NCBI GenBank assembly: GCA_902576905.1
Contig: CACGWW010000003.1
Coordinates: 1-64,000 of the forward strand
Direction: 5' to 3'
Source: an uncultured Alphaproteobacteria bacterium
GTDB taxonomy: Bacteria; Pseudomonadota; Alphaproteobacteria; Rhodobacterales; Rhodobacteraceae
DNA length: 64,000 bases
The notes beneath the pieces were generated by a model that was given only the letters and a program-made list of their open reading frames with translations, searched no databases and was not told the DNA's origin. Positions 1-9,389 of this stretch are shown here, one piece after another. Positions within the stretch are counted from its first letter, which is position 1, and each line of letters begins with the position of its first letter. A program made the translations under genes and the position numbers.

Positions 1-1275
1 GTCAAAATCTTTTTTTGTTGCTCCCATTTTAACGGCTACAGCAGCAACTTGAATAAGTTCCGCGGCACCCTCTCCAACAATGTGGATCCCAAGAATTTTA
101 TCGGTTTTCTTTTCAACTAGCACTTTCATAAGCGTTTTTTGTGGATTTCCTGATAATTGATTTTTCATCGGTTTGAATTCGGTCTTAAAAACTACATAAG
201 CTTTACCTACATTTACTACCTCTGACTCCGACATTCCAACTGTTCCAACCTCAGGCTTAGTGAAAACGGCTTTTGGAACCAAGTGATGGTCGGGCACTGT
301 AGGTTTGTTTTTAAAAACCGTATCTACAAAAGCAATACCGTCGCGTATGGCTACTGGCGTTAAATTTAATCTGTCGGTAACATCACCTATAGCATAGACA
401 TTTGATACATTAGTCTTTTGATACTCATCAACCACCACCACACCTTCATTCAGATTAACCCCTAACTTTTCGAGTCCAAGATTTTCAATATTTGGCTTTC
501 TACCAACAGCACAAACAACTTCGGTGACAACCAATTGGCTTTTGTCACTCAAATCCACTGAAAGTCCTTTTGAACATTTGGTAACGCTATCGATCATAGT
601 ATTAACTATCACCTTTATACCTTTTTCCTCTAATCCTTGTTTCACTAAGCGTTGAATGTCGTAATCAAACCCTCTTAATAAATTTTCGCCTCTGTAAACT
701 AGTGTAACATCGACACCCAATCCATTAAAAATTGTAGCAAATTCACAGGCTATATAACCAGCACCATAAATTACGACTTTTTCTGGCAAGCTTGACATCA
801 TGAAAATATCATCAGATGACTTTGTAAACTGAACACCTGGAAACTCTGGTTTCTTAGGCTTACCACCAGTCGCTAAAAGAATATGTTTTGCCTTTACAAC
901 TTTCTGATTATCTAGCTCAACCTCGTTCATTCCTCTCAATTTGGCAAAGTTTTCAAAAATTTCAACACCAGAGTTTTTCAAATTCATTTTGTATGCTGCC
1001 TCTAGCCTGTCTACCTCCTTGTTTCTAGCTGTCATCATTCGCTGCCAATCAAAATGTGCACCTTTAATAGTCCATCCATAACCTTCACTATCGCTAAAAT
1101 ATTGGCTAAATTCTGCGGCATGGACCATTAGCTTTTTGGGAACACATCCTCTTATTACGCAAGTACCACCTACGCGAGAGCACTCAGCAATACCAACTTT
1201 AAAGCCCTGAGCGGCTGCTAACCTTGCTGAACGAACTCCACCTGATCCTGCTCCTATAACGAATAAGTCATACAT
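1..1275 (-). CDS. gor: Glutathione-disulfide reductase, 3' end outside the window
   Basis: NADPH-dependent flavoprotein that reduces oxidised glutathione in the cytoplasm. The visible 425 residues start at an ATG at 1275 and run off the left edge, so the C-terminal dimerisation domain with the catalytic His-Glu pair is not seen. The FAD-binding GAGSGG lies at residues 8-13 and the redox disulfide C39/C44 sits in GGTCVIRGCVPKK. A second Rossmann fold has GAGYIACEFA followed by arginines typical of NADPH binding, and a GDVTD FAD motif follows. It lies just downstream of rpiA in the same orientation (9 nt gap). The class is clear: the VIRGCVPKK context separates it from lipoamide dehydrogenase. 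Confidence 0.93.
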   Translation of the reverse strand, partial: MYDLFVIGAGSGGVRSARLAAAQGFKVGIAECSRVGGTCVIRGCVPKKLMVHAAEFSQYFSDSEGYGWTIKGAHFDWQRMMTARNKEVDRLEAAYKMNLKNSGVEIFENFAKLRGMNEVELDNQKVVKAKHILLATGGKPKKPEFPGVQFTKSSDDIFMMSSLPEKVVIYGAGYIACEFATIFNGLGVDVTLVYRGENLLRGFDYDIQRLVKQGLEEKGIKVIVNTMIDSVTKCSKGLSVDLSDKSQLVVTEVVCAVGRKPNIENLGLEKLGVNLNEGVVVVDEYQKTNVSNVYAIGDVTDRLNLTPVAIRDGIAFVDTVFKNKPTVPDHHLVPKAVFTKPEVGTVGMSESEVVNVGKAYVVFKTEFKPMKNQLSGNPQKTLMKVLVEKKTDKILGIHIVGEGAAELIQVAAVAVKMGATKKDFD

Positions 1276-1284
1276 TCTAGCCTC

Positions 1285-1986
1285 CTAAATTACCTTACAG
1301 CTTCCATCATCATTACCAATAATAATTTTAGAAGCCATATTTATAAATAAACCAACTTCAACAACTCCAACAATTTGAAGTAAGCCAATAGATAACGTCT
1401 TTGGGTCCAGAATTTCATTTAGATGCAAATCAAGAATGTAATTTTGCTGATCAGTTACATATTTATTTGAAGCAGATCTTCTGAAGGTAACTTTGGGCAT
1501 TTGATACCCCAGAGAAATTAGAAATCTTTCTATAGAAGCTTTAATCCTTTCAGAACCAAATTGAACCACTTCAACTGGCAGGGGAAACTTTCCTAAATTA
1601 GAAACAATTTTTGAGGAGTCAACTATTATGATAAACTGCTCAGAACAACTCGCTACAATTTTTTCCATCAAAAGCGCACCACCACCCCCTTTAATTAAAT
1701 TATTTTCAGGATCAACTTCATCCGCTCCATCAATAACGACGTTAAGTTCGTCAACTTGATCCAGATCTATAATGTTAATTCCAAGACTGGAAGCGAGATC
1801 AGTTGTTTCTGTTGAAGTAGATACTGCAGTTATTGATTGACCATTTAGTATGAAGGTTTCATGGATTTTCTTAATAAGGTGATTTACCGTTGATCCAGTG
1901 CCGAGACCAATAATTTTCTTTGGATCTATAAATTCCAAAGATTTTGTGGCTGCAATTTTCTTTCCAGAATTTATTTTTTTCTCCAC
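1285..1986 (-). CDS. rpiA: Ribose-5-phosphate isomerase A
   Basis: Interconverts ribose 5-phosphate and ribulose 5-phosphate in the pentose phosphate pathway. It is 233 residues, a normal length for RpiA. The phosphate-binding GLGTGST is at residues 27-33, followed by the DGADE active-site motif (around 86-90) and KGGGGALL (around 99-106), all diagnostic. The start is a GTG; the alternative would be an even rarer codon. It lies between the thiamine pyrophosphokinase gene and gor with short gaps, so co-transcription with gor is likely. Confidence 0.96.
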   Translation of the reverse strand: MEKKINSGKKIAATKSLEFIDPKKIIGLGTGSTVNHLIKKIHETFILNGQSITAVSTSTETTDLASSLGINIIDLDQVDELNVVIDGADEVDPENNLIKGGGGALLMEKIVASCSEQFIIIVDSSKIVSNLGKFPLPVEVVQFGSERIKASIERFLISLGYQMPKVTFRRSASNKYVTDQQNYILDLHLNEILDPKTLSIGLLQIVGVVEVGLFINMASKIIIGNDDGSCKVI

Positions 1987-2001
1987 CTTTTTTGGTTAAT
2001 C

Positions 2002-2664
2002 TTACATCGAATTATAAAAAATATCCAGATGACGGCTTGAAAATATACCAAGCATTCCTGACCCTTGATAAGAAATTCTAATGTTTTCACTCGTTGATAT
2101 ATTGGAGGTTCCGATTTTACCCATAGGAGAGAATTTAAGGTTCTCAACAGGATACTTTAAACCAACTGCTTCTACTGTTTTTATTTCATTTAGAGGAAAT
2201 AAAGAAACACGTGAATTAAGAGGCAAGTTAATAGAAAGATCATTTGGCAGGTGAAAAATAACATCTCTTTTTCCAACCAAAAAAATCACGCGTCTATTCT
2301 TCACAAGCGATGAACAAACAGCTAAAAAGTGATCTAACCTTTGATCCATGAAGCCTAACGCAACAATTTTTTTTGACTTAATAAGTGATGTGCACTTATC
2401 AAAATCCGTTGAATCTTGATCTTCAATCTTAATTAATTCACTTCCCTTTCCAACCCACTTTTCCGGAGACCTTATAGAATCTAAATCGCCTATTATATAT
2501 TTGGGAACTGTATCCGTTGGAAGAAAATTTGCTCCTCCATCAGCTGCTATAAGATCATTGGTAAGAGCTAGGCTTTTTGAAAGAAGAGTTTTGGGAAAGC
2601 CTGCACCACCTACGAGCGTTACAGCATTTCCTAATTCAAGTTTTTTTTCAAATTTTTCGGACAT
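2002..2664 (-). CDS. Thiamine pyrophosphokinase
   Basis: Transfers pyrophosphate from ATP to thiamine, making the cofactor thiamine diphosphate. It is 220 residues. The N-terminal catalytic domain shows ADGGAN (about 41-46), IGDLDS (about 58-63), DQDSTDFDKC (about 82-91) and GFMDQRLDH. These match the thiamine pyrophosphokinase family motifs DGGAN, GDLDS and D.DSTDF. The C-terminal beta domain that binds thiamine follows and is less conserved. ATG start at 2664. The neighbours rpiA and DUF2842 lie on the same strand. No thi biosynthesis genes are adjacent, so it may serve salvage of imported thiamine (inference). Confidence 0.88.
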   Translation of the reverse strand: MSEKFEKKLELGNAVTLVGGAGFPKTLLSKSLALTNDLIAADGGANFLPTDTVPKYIIGDLDSIRSPEKWVGKGSELIKIEDQDSTDFDKCTSLIKSKKIVALGFMDQRLDHFLAVCSSLVKNRRVIFLVGKRDVIFHLPNDLSINLPLNSRVSLFPLNEIKTVEAVGLKYPVENLKFSPMGKIGTSNISTSENIRISYQGSGMLGIFSSRHLDIFYNSM

Positions 2665-2696
2665 TGCAAACGTATCGCGCTTTCACATTTCTTAAA

Positions 2697-2909
2697 TTAT
2701 TTTTTTCTGTTCGGTTGTCCTATTCCTTTAAAAAGAGCTTTGAAGGGCCAAGCCCAAAACACACCTACAATAATATATATCAAAAGTTCTATAAATAAGT
2801 TTGGTCTTTCAAAAAAAGTAAGCAAGTTCAAAACCAACACTATATACAAAGGTAACCAAAGCAATAAAACTAAAAGGGCGAATAATCTTTTTAACCTATA
2901 TGAAGACAT
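2697..2909 (-). CDS. DUF2842 family small membrane protein
   Basis: About 70 residues with two hydrophobic segments: LLVLLLWLPLYIVLVLNLL, and then a stretch around ELLIYIIVGVFWAWPF. A basic tail containing FKGIGQP follows. The LPLYIV...W..PF...F.G.G.P pattern is what I recall for DUF2842, a small alphaproteobacterial inner-membrane family of unknown function. I place the start at the ATG at 2909 (MSSYRLKRL), because the only in-frame codon further upstream is a TTG at 2921. It follows purA closely (18 nt) and is probably co-transcribed with it. Function is unknown. Confidence 0.8.
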   Translation of the reverse strand: MSSYRLKRLFALLVLLLWLPLYIVLVLNLLTFFERPNLFIELLIYIIVGVFWAWPFKALFKGIGQPNRKK

Positions 2910-2927
2910 TTCTACACTCAATTATAA

Positions 2928-4214
2928 TTAAAATGGGTCATTTATCAAAATAGTTTGGTTTCTTTCTGGCCCAGTTGAGATTATCGAAACCTTGGTCTCA
3001 GAAAGTTCCTCTATCCTTTGAATATACGCCCTTGCCTTTTTAGGCATCTGATCAATTTTTTCCAATCCAACCGTACTGGTGCTCCAACCATCGATTTCCT
3101 CGTATATTGGAGACAGTTTATTTGATAAAGAAGTGGAAACAGGAAAATCCGTATATTCTTCCTTTTCAATTCTATATCCTACACAAATCTTAATTTTTTC
3201 AAGCTTATCTAAAACGTCAATTTTTGTGAGAGCAAGACTAGTAACACCATTAAGCAAACAACTTCTTCTAACCAGCGGTGCATCAAACCATCCACATCTT
3301 CTGTCTCTACCTGTCACTGTTCCCTTTTCATTTCCCTCTTCTGATAGATAACGTCCAATACTATCAGTAAGCTCGGTAGGCATTGGACCCTCTCCTACCC
3401 GAGTGGTGTATGCTTTCGTTATTCCTAACACAGAGTTGATTTTATTATGAGCAACACCGCTTCCAATTGCTGCTGCTGCCGCAATTGTTGAAGAAGAGGT
3501 AACAAATGGATAAGTACCAAAATCTACATCGAGCATAGAACCTTGCGCGCCTTCAAATAAAATATTTTTATTTTTTTTAATCTGTTCGTTAAGGATTCTC
3601 CAAACGGGCTTTATGAACATATTAATTTTTTTACCCACTAACATCAATTCATTAAAAAGTTGTTCTTCATCTATATCAGTGGCGCCCAATCCTGCCCTCA
3701 AAATATCATGATGCTCTTTAATAATATTTAATTTTCTCTTCACTTGGTTTGGGTCTTTCAGATCACCGGTCCTTAATGCCCTTCTTCCAACTTTATCTTC
3801 ATAAGCTGGCCCTATTCCTCTTCCAGTTGTACCTATTTTTTCTTTTCCCGCTTTCTGTTCCCGCAAAAGATCTAGATCCTTGTGAAAGGGTAGTATAAGG
3901 GGCGTATTCTCAGAAATTAAAAACCTGTCGCTACAAATCTTTATTCCCCTCGAGTTTAATTGTTCAATCTCTTCCAGTAATTTCCATGGATCTAATACCA
4001 CTCCGTTCCCAATTACCGCAATCTTATCTTCTCTTATGACTCCGGATGGCAAAAGTGAAAGCTTGAATACTTGATCACCAACAACTAATGTGTGACCAGC
4101 GTTGTGACCTCCTTGAAATCTAACTATGGTATCTGCCTTTGAAGAAAGCAAATCTACGATTTTTCCCTTTCCTTCGTCGCCCCACTGTGTGCCTATTACA
4201 ATTAAATTACTCAT
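2928..4214 (-). CDS. purA: Adenylosuccinate synthase
   Basis: GTP-dependent ligation of IMP and aspartate to adenylosuccinate, the first committed step to AMP. It is 428 residues, the usual family length. The P-loop-like GTQWGDEGKGK is at residues 8-18, the active-site His is in GGHNAGHT, and TTGRGIGPAYEDK (IMP loop) and GVTSLALTKIDVLD (guanine-binding NKxD-like region) are present. ATG start at 4214, 12 nt after the serA stop codon, so it is likely transcribed with serC-serA. Confidence 0.98.
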   Translation of the reverse strand: MSNLIVIGTQWGDEGKGKIVDLLSSKADTIVRFQGGHNAGHTLVVGDQVFKLSLLPSGVIREDKIAVIGNGVVLDPWKLLEEIEQLNSRGIKICSDRFLISENTPLILPFHKDLDLLREQKAGKEKIGTTGRGIGPAYEDKVGRRALRTGDLKDPNQVKRKLNIIKEHHDILRAGLGATDIDEEQLFNELMLVGKKINMFIKPVWRILNEQIKKNKNILFEGAQGSMLDVDFGTYPFVTSSSTIAAAAAIGSGVAHNKINSVLGITKAYTTRVGEGPMPTELTDSIGRYLSEEGNEKGTVTGRDRRCGWFDAPLVRRSCLLNGVTSLALTKIDVLDKLEKIKICVGYRIEKEEYTDFPVSTSLSNKLSPIYEEIDGWSTSTVGLEKIDQMPKKARAYIQRIEELSETKVSIISTGPERNQTILINDPF

Positions 4215-4226
4215 TTCTTGATCTAA

Positions 4227-5831
4227 TCAGATTTCAAAACTCAAAGTTTTTGCCTCTTTTACACCCTTTAGCCTCTTTATTTCCTTTAAATCTTTTGGGT
4301 CAATTTTTTCATCAATCCCTAATAAAGCTAGCGCTAAGCCAGCCTTTTCCTTTCTTCCTAAAGAAAAAGTTGCAATGTTTACATTCATCTTGCCCAACGT
4401 GGTCCCTAGTAGGCCAATAAAACCTGGTGTATCTATATTTGATGTATAAAGCATAAATTTCTGTGGCATTGTATCCATATCAATTCCATTTATTTGAATA
4501 AATCTAGGCTGCCCGTCAGAATAAACCGTCCCAGCTGCAGATCTAATGGCCCTCTCGGTCTTCACCAAAATTCTAATATACGATCCAAAGGCTCCCTGCG
4601 AGTCTTTTTTTATCTCACTAATTACGATACCTCTTTCACGAGCAAAAATTAAAGATGACACAAGATTGACAGACCCAATACCAACAATTGGGTTAAGGAT
4701 TGAAGCTACAATTGAACAAGTCAATGGACGCGTATTCAGCTCGCCAACTGAGCCAACATATTCAATGTTTATCTCCTGTAGACCTGATTCAATAACCTGC
4801 CCAATAAAGCCACCTAATACATCAGATACTTTGACCCAAGGTTTAAGTAATGGTGCTTCTGCAGCAGATATTGAAGGTGAGTTAATAGAATTTGTTATTG
4901 CACCTTCTTTTAAATAATCTGCTATCTGTTCAGCAACTTGCACCGCAACTTTTACTTGAGCTTCTGAAGTAGAGGCTCCAAGATGTGGTGTGCAAACAAC
5001 ATTTTCCAGACCAAACAAAGGGTTATCCACTGCGGGCTCTGAGCCAAATACATCAAAAGCAGCCCCAGCAATTGATTTTTCTTTCAGCGCTTTTGCAAGT
5101 GCGTTTTCATCTACAAGACCCCCTCTTGCACAATTAACTAGTATCGCGGTACTTTTCATTTTTTTGATCAAAGAACCATTTATGATATTGGTGGTCTTAT
5201 CAGTTTTTGGAACATGTAATGAAATTATATCACTTTCGGCTACAAGCTTTTCGAGCGTCTTTACTCTTTCTATACCGAGACCCCGTACTTTTTCGTCTGT
5301 TAAAAAAGGATCATAAGCTTTAACTTTAAGTTTGAGCCCCAAAGCACGGTCCGCAACAATCGAACCTATATTCCCAACACCAATTAATCCCAAGGTTTTC
5401 CCTGTTAATTCTTGTCCCATAAACTTCGATTTTTCCCACTTTCCTTGTTGCGTCGAATGGTCCGCTGCAGGAATTTGCCGACAAGAGGCAAAAATCATAG
5501 CCAGAGTGTGTTCTGCCGTAGTTATTGCATTGCCATGAGGCGTATTCATTACCACAATTCCCTTAGAGGATGCTGCTTTAAGATCAATATTATCCACGCC
5601 TATACCCGCTCTACCAATGACCTGCAAATTTTTTCCTCGATCAATAACGTCTTTTGAGACTTTGCTAGCAGATCTAATTATTAGTCCTGAGTAGGGTTCA
5701 ATGACCTTCTTAAGGCTATTACTTGTTCCGCAGTCTGGCTTGTAATCGAAATCGATATTACTTTTTTGAAGAGTTTCTAATGCTCTCTGTGATATCTTAT
5801 CGGATACTAATATTCTATGCCTTTTTGCCAT
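4227..5831 (-). CDS. serA: D-3-phosphoglycerate dehydrogenase, long ACT-containing form
   Basis: NAD-dependent oxidation of 3-phosphoglycerate, first step of serine synthesis. It is 534 residues, matching the long form with an inserted ASB domain and a C-terminal ACT regulatory domain. Visible motifs: GRAGIGVDNID, the NAD-binding GVGNIGS (around 151-157), VNCARGGLVDE and TPHLGASTSEAQ with the catalytic His. The ACT-like end (TPGFIGLLGTTLGKMNVNIA) suggests allosteric control by serine, as known for this family. It lies directly downstream of serC with a 12 nt gap, forming a two-step serine operon. Confidence 0.97.
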   Translation of the reverse strand: MAKRHRILVSDKISQRALETLQKSNIDFDYKPDCGTSNSLKKVIEPYSGLIIRSASKVSKDVIDRGKNLQVIGRAGIGVDNIDLKAASSKGIVVMNTPHGNAITTAEHTLAMIFASCRQIPAADHSTQQGKWEKSKFMGQELTGKTLGLIGVGNIGSIVADRALGLKLKVKAYDPFLTDEKVRGLGIERVKTLEKLVAESDIISLHVPKTDKTTNIINGSLIKKMKSTAILVNCARGGLVDENALAKALKEKSIAGAAFDVFGSEPAVDNPLFGLENVVCTPHLGASTSEAQVKVAVQVAEQIADYLKEGAITNSINSPSISAAEAPLLKPWVKVSDVLGGFIGQVIESGLQEINIEYVGSVGELNTRPLTCSIVASILNPIVGIGSVNLVSSLIFARERGIVISEIKKDSQGAFGSYIRILVKTERAIRSAAGTVYSDGQPRFIQINGIDMDTMPQKFMLYTSNIDTPGFIGLLGTTLGKMNVNIATFSLGRKEKAGLALALLGIDEKIDPKDLKEIKRLKGVKEAKTLSFEI

Positions 5832-5843
5832 TGTTGGTTACCC

Positions 5844-7004
5844 TTAGTAGCTAGATATTATTTCGTGGAAACAGTACTCCAACCAAGGTAGTAATTTTTG
5901 AATATCATCCAGATTAATTGTTGCTCCACACCAAATTCTTAAACCTGGTGGAGCATTTCTATGACCCTTTATATCAAACGCAGCGTTTTCCGCTTCTAGC
6001 AGCGCAACAAATTCTTTAACAAAGCGAGTTTTTTCGTCTGGAATTAGTGAAATAAGCCTCTCGTCTGAAAACTTTAAGCACACTGACGTATTTGAACGGT
6101 TTCTTGGATCACTTACTAAATTTTCTATCCAAGGCGTTTTATCTACCCACCTCTGCAAGCACTTAAAGTTTTCATTACTTCTTCGGATTGATTCAGTCAA
6201 TCCACCAATCTCCTTGATCCACATCAAGCTATCTAAGGCATCTGCTACACAAAACATGGATGGTGTATTTAACGTTTCTCCTTCATAAACTCCTTCTATC
6301 AACTTTCCATTTTTAACAAGCCTAAATATTTTAGGCATTGGTCTTTCAGGATGAAATGTTGAAAGGCGTCTTATGGCATTAGGACTCAAGACTACTACGC
6401 CATGACCTCCTTCACCACCGAGGACCTTTTGCCAAGAAAAAGAAACTGCATCAAGCTTTTCCCAATCTAATTTCTGAGAAAAAACTGCAGAAGTAGCATC
6501 ACAAAGCACTAACCTTTCATCACTTTTTTCAATCCAGTTTGAGTTGGGGACACGCACGCCAGAGGTTGTTCCATTCCATGTAAAACAAATATCGGAGCTG
6601 CTAGAAACCTTATCAAGATTCGGTAGGTATCCGTACTCTGCTTTTTCTACTTTACATCGCTCTAATTTTAATTGATCGACAGCATCCTCTGCCCAATCGT
6701 TACCAAATGACTCCCACACTAGCATAGTCGTCTCGTTTTTTCCTAAAAGTGACCACATTAAAAGCTCAAATGCTCCTGTGTCAGAGCCCGGCACTATAGC
6801 CACTTTATAGCCCTGAGGAAGCTCTAGTATTTCACCAGTTAAATTGATTAAATTTCTGATTTGTTGGAGCGGTTTTTTTGCTCTATGTGATCTTCCAAGA
6901 TAGGCTATTTTCTCTATTGCCTCTGCACTCCATCCCGGTCTCTTAGGACATGGACCAGAAGAAAAAAGGGGTCTTGAAGGCTTTTGCAATGGCTTAATAT
7001 TCAT
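5844..7004 (-). CDS. serC: Phosphoserine aminotransferase
   Basis: PLP enzyme converting 3-phosphohydroxypyruvate plus glutamate to phosphoserine. It is 386 residues. The N-terminal KPSRPLFSSGPCPKRPGWS is typical of the alphaproteobacterial SerC branch. The PLP-binding lysine is in SFSWQKVLGGEGGHG. ATG start at 7004. It is followed by serA 12 nt downstream, so both act in one pathway and probably one transcript. The same protein can serve pyridoxine synthesis in other bacteria; nothing here shows whether it does so in this organism. Confidence 0.95.
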   Translation of the reverse strand: MNIKPLQKPSRPLFSSGPCPKRPGWSAEAIEKIAYLGRSHRAKKPLQQIRNLINLTGEILELPQGYKVAIVPGSDTGAFELLMWSLLGKNETTMLVWESFGNDWAEDAVDQLKLERCKVEKAEYGYLPNLDKVSSSSDICFTWNGTTSGVRVPNSNWIEKSDERLVLCDATSAVFSQKLDWEKLDAVSFSWQKVLGGEGGHGVVVLSPNAIRRLSTFHPERPMPKIFRLVKNGKLIEGVYEGETLNTPSMFCVADALDSLMWIKEIGGLTESIRRSNENFKCLQRWVDKTPWIENLVSDPRNRSNTSVCLKFSDERLISLIPDEKTRFVKEFVALLEAENAAFDIKGHRNAPPGLRIWCGATINLDDIQKLLPWLEYCFHEIISSY

Positions 7005-7029
7005 AACAAACTGCTTTACATTGATATCT

Positions 7030-8373
7030 TTAAAACTTGGTCTTTTTCAATATAGACAAGCAAGTAGCGATAGTCTCTTCTAATTTATTTTTTTCTCTAT
7101 GCTCAACCATTAATCTAATAACATTTTCGGTGCCTGATCGTCTGATGAGAATACGGCCCTTACGAGTTATTGAGCGCCTGACATCTTCCAAGCTATTTTT
7201 TATTTGCTCATTTTTTTCGAAATCGTTGCATTCATGCGCGTCTATATTTACCACTGTTTGTGGGAATGGCTCGAACAAATTAAAAAGCTGACTTGCTTTT
7301 TTTTTGTTTTCTACCAAAACACTCAATACTTGCAATGACGTAATTAATCCATCACCTGCATTTGAATAATCCGACAGAATCATATGGCCTGACTGTTCTC
7401 CACCTAAGTTTAACCTTTGCCTATTCATACATTTTGAGACGTTTTTGTCACCTACCTGCGTCCGAATCAAGCTTACTCCAATTTTTTCTAGGTATAGCTC
7501 CAAGGCTAGGTTAGACATAACTGTTGCTACGACAGTATTTTTATTCAGTGAATTTTTATTTACCCAGGCTTCAGCTAAAAGTCCAATAACTATGTCCCCA
7601 TTAGCTAACTTTCCCTTCTCATCGATGAATAAAACTCTGTCAGCATCGCCGTCTAAACATATCCCTATATCTGCACTGTTTTCTAGAACTACTTTTTGTG
7701 CTTTTTCTGGTTTTGTTGAACCACACTCTTTATTGATATTGAAACCATCAGGAGCCACGCCTATAGACACAACCTCTGCACCAAGCTCTCTTAGAATTTG
7801 GGGTAGAATCTTATATGCGGCACCATTAGCACAGTCCGCTACTATCCTAATTCCGCTAAGGCTCAAATTACTTGGAATAGTAATCTTTGCAAATTCGGTA
7901 TAACGGCCAAGAACATCATTTATCCTACTCGCTTTACCTAGATCACTTGGAACCACTAATGGTGATTTGTTCCTAATCTCTTTACTGATTTCCTCTTCAA
8001 TTTTTGTATCTATCTTTAAACCATCTTTATCAAAAAATTTTATTCCATTGTCTTCGTATGGGTTATGGGATGCAGAAATCATAATGCCGAGGTCAGCTCT
8101 TAGGGATTTTGTTAGAAAACTTACTGCAGGTGTAGGCAAAGGTCCAAGTAAGTTTACCTCCCAGCCCATAGAGATAAAACCAGCAGTTAGAGCATTTTCA
8201 ACCATATATCCAGACCTTCTCGTATCCTTGCCTATAATAACCTTAGGAAAGTTTATACCTTTTCCGATCACATGACCTGTTGATAACGCAATTTTCAATA
8301 TCGTTTCGGGATCAATAGGGTAGGTATTAGTCCTTCCTCTTATCCCATCAGTTCCGAATATATTTTCTTCCAT
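7030..8373 (-). CDS. glmM: Phosphoglucosamine mutase
   Basis: Converts glucosamine 6-phosphate to glucosamine 1-phosphate, feeding UDP-GlcNAc for peptidoglycan and lipid A. It is 447 residues. The N-terminal FGTDGIRGR (residues 6-14), the phosphoserine loop ISASHNPYEDNG (around 99-110), the Mg-binding DGDADR and the C-terminal phosphate-binding RRSGTE are all present. ATG start at 8373, 15 nt after folP. The folP-glmM neighbourhood is widespread in bacteria. Confidence 0.97.
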   Translation of the reverse strand: MEENIFGTDGIRGRTNTYPIDPETILKIALSTGHVIGKGINFPKVIIGKDTRRSGYMVENALTAGFISMGWEVNLLGPLPTPAVSFLTKSLRADLGIMISASHNPYEDNGIKFFDKDGLKIDTKIEEEISKEIRNKSPLVVPSDLGKASRINDVLGRYTEFAKITIPSNLSLSGIRIVADCANGAAYKILPQILRELGAEVVSIGVAPDGFNINKECGSTKPEKAQKVVLENSADIGICLDGDADRVLFIDEKGKLANGDIVIGLLAEAWVNKNSLNKNTVVATVMSNLALELYLEKIGVSLIRTQVGDKNVSKCMNRQRLNLGGEQSGHMILSDYSNAGDGLITSLQVLSVLVENKKKASQLFNLFEPFPQTVVNIDAHECNDFEKNEQIKNSLEDVRRSITRKGRILIRRSGTENVIRLMVEHREKNKLEETIATCLSILKKTKF

Positions 8374-8388
8374 TTATGCAAACCTTAT

Positions 8389-9387
8389 TTATTTAAAAAT
8401 ATTCCAAACTTTCATTGCATCGACCGTCTCCTTTACGTCATGCACTCTAACAATGTTCACCCCGTTACTGACTATTTTCAGCATTGCTGCTATCGAACCT
8501 GATAATCTTGCCGAGGGCAGCCTTTCACTAATAATTTCGCCAATAAAACTCTTACGTGACACCCCTATCATGAGCGGACATCCTAATCCAAGGAAAAGAC
8601 TAGCTTTTTTTATTATTTCCATATTATGGCTAAAACTTTTTCCGAAGCCAATGCCTGGATCTATAATAATACGTTTTCTTGATATGCCTGTACTTTCAGC
8701 TTCAGCGATCTTCTCTTTAAGATAATCATAAATATCTAGAAGGACATTTTCATAATGAGGTTTATTTTGCATATTTTCTGGCAAACCTTGAGAGTGCATC
8801 AAACACATACCTGCTTTATATTTTGCTACAACGCCAAACATTTTCTCATCAAATGATCCTGCAGAAATATCATTCACTATGGAAGCTCCAGCTTGCAAAG
8901 CTTTCTCAGCAACAAATGCCTTTCTGGTATCAACTGAAATTATTGCTGAGGGAGCAGATTGTTTTATTTTCTTTATTACTCCTATTACTCTTTCTATTTC
9001 TATACTGGAAGCAACCTCCTTCGCTCCAGGCCTTGTTGATTCACCTCCTACATCTAATATACAGCAGCCAGCTTTAAGAAGATTTAGACCTTTTTCAACA
9101 AACTGTTTTTCTGAAAAGGATTGTTCTCCATCGTAAAAACTATCAGGAGTAACATTCAAAACTCCCATAACAAGTGTAGTGTCGAAGTTTAGTCCCAATT
9201 TTGAATTTGGCTTTGATATAAATTTTTTTAGAAACTCTTTTTTTACATCAGACGTAGGGATAACCTTTGAGCCTTTATTCCTTTCAGTAACTCTAAATGA
9301 ATTAAAAACGATATTACCACCATAAATAGTATGAAAGTGTTCTGCTCCACCTTGAAAATCGTTTAACTCTGGGAAAAAGTATTGCAT
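8389..9387 (-). CDS. folP: Dihydropteroate synthase
   Basis: Condenses dihydropterin pyrophosphate with p-aminobenzoate in folate synthesis; the sulfonamide target. It is 332 residues, somewhat long because about 65 residues precede the TIM barrel; similar extensions occur in alphaproteobacteria. GVLNVTPDSFYDG and DVGGESTRPGA are diagnostic, followed by SVDTRKAFVAEKAL, IVNDISAG, DPGIGFGKS and GVSRKSFIG. ATG start at 9387, 2 nt after the phosphatase gene. It belongs to a folB–phosphatase–folP–glmM run. Confidence 0.96.
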   Translation of the reverse strand: MQYFFPELNDFQGGAEHFHTIYGGNIVFNSFRVTERNKGSKVIPTSDVKKEFLKKFISKPNSKLGLNFDTTLVMGVLNVTPDSFYDGEQSFSEKQFVEKGLNLLKAGCCILDVGGESTRPGAKEVASSIEIERVIGVIKKIKQSAPSAIISVDTRKAFVAEKALQAGASIVNDISAGSFDEKMFGVVAKYKAGMCLMHSQGLPENMQNKPHYENVLLDIYDYLKEKIAEAESTGISRKRIIIDPGIGFGKSFSHNMEIIKKASLFLGLGCPLMIGVSRKSFIGEIISERLPSARLSGSIAAMLKIVSNGVNIVRVHDVKETVDAMKVWNIFK

Positions 9388-9389
9388 TT

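Noticed and set aside
7445-7903. 152-codon open frame antisense to glmM
   Set aside because: It overlaps an intact, motif-complete glmM and has no ribosome-binding site or recognisable motifs.
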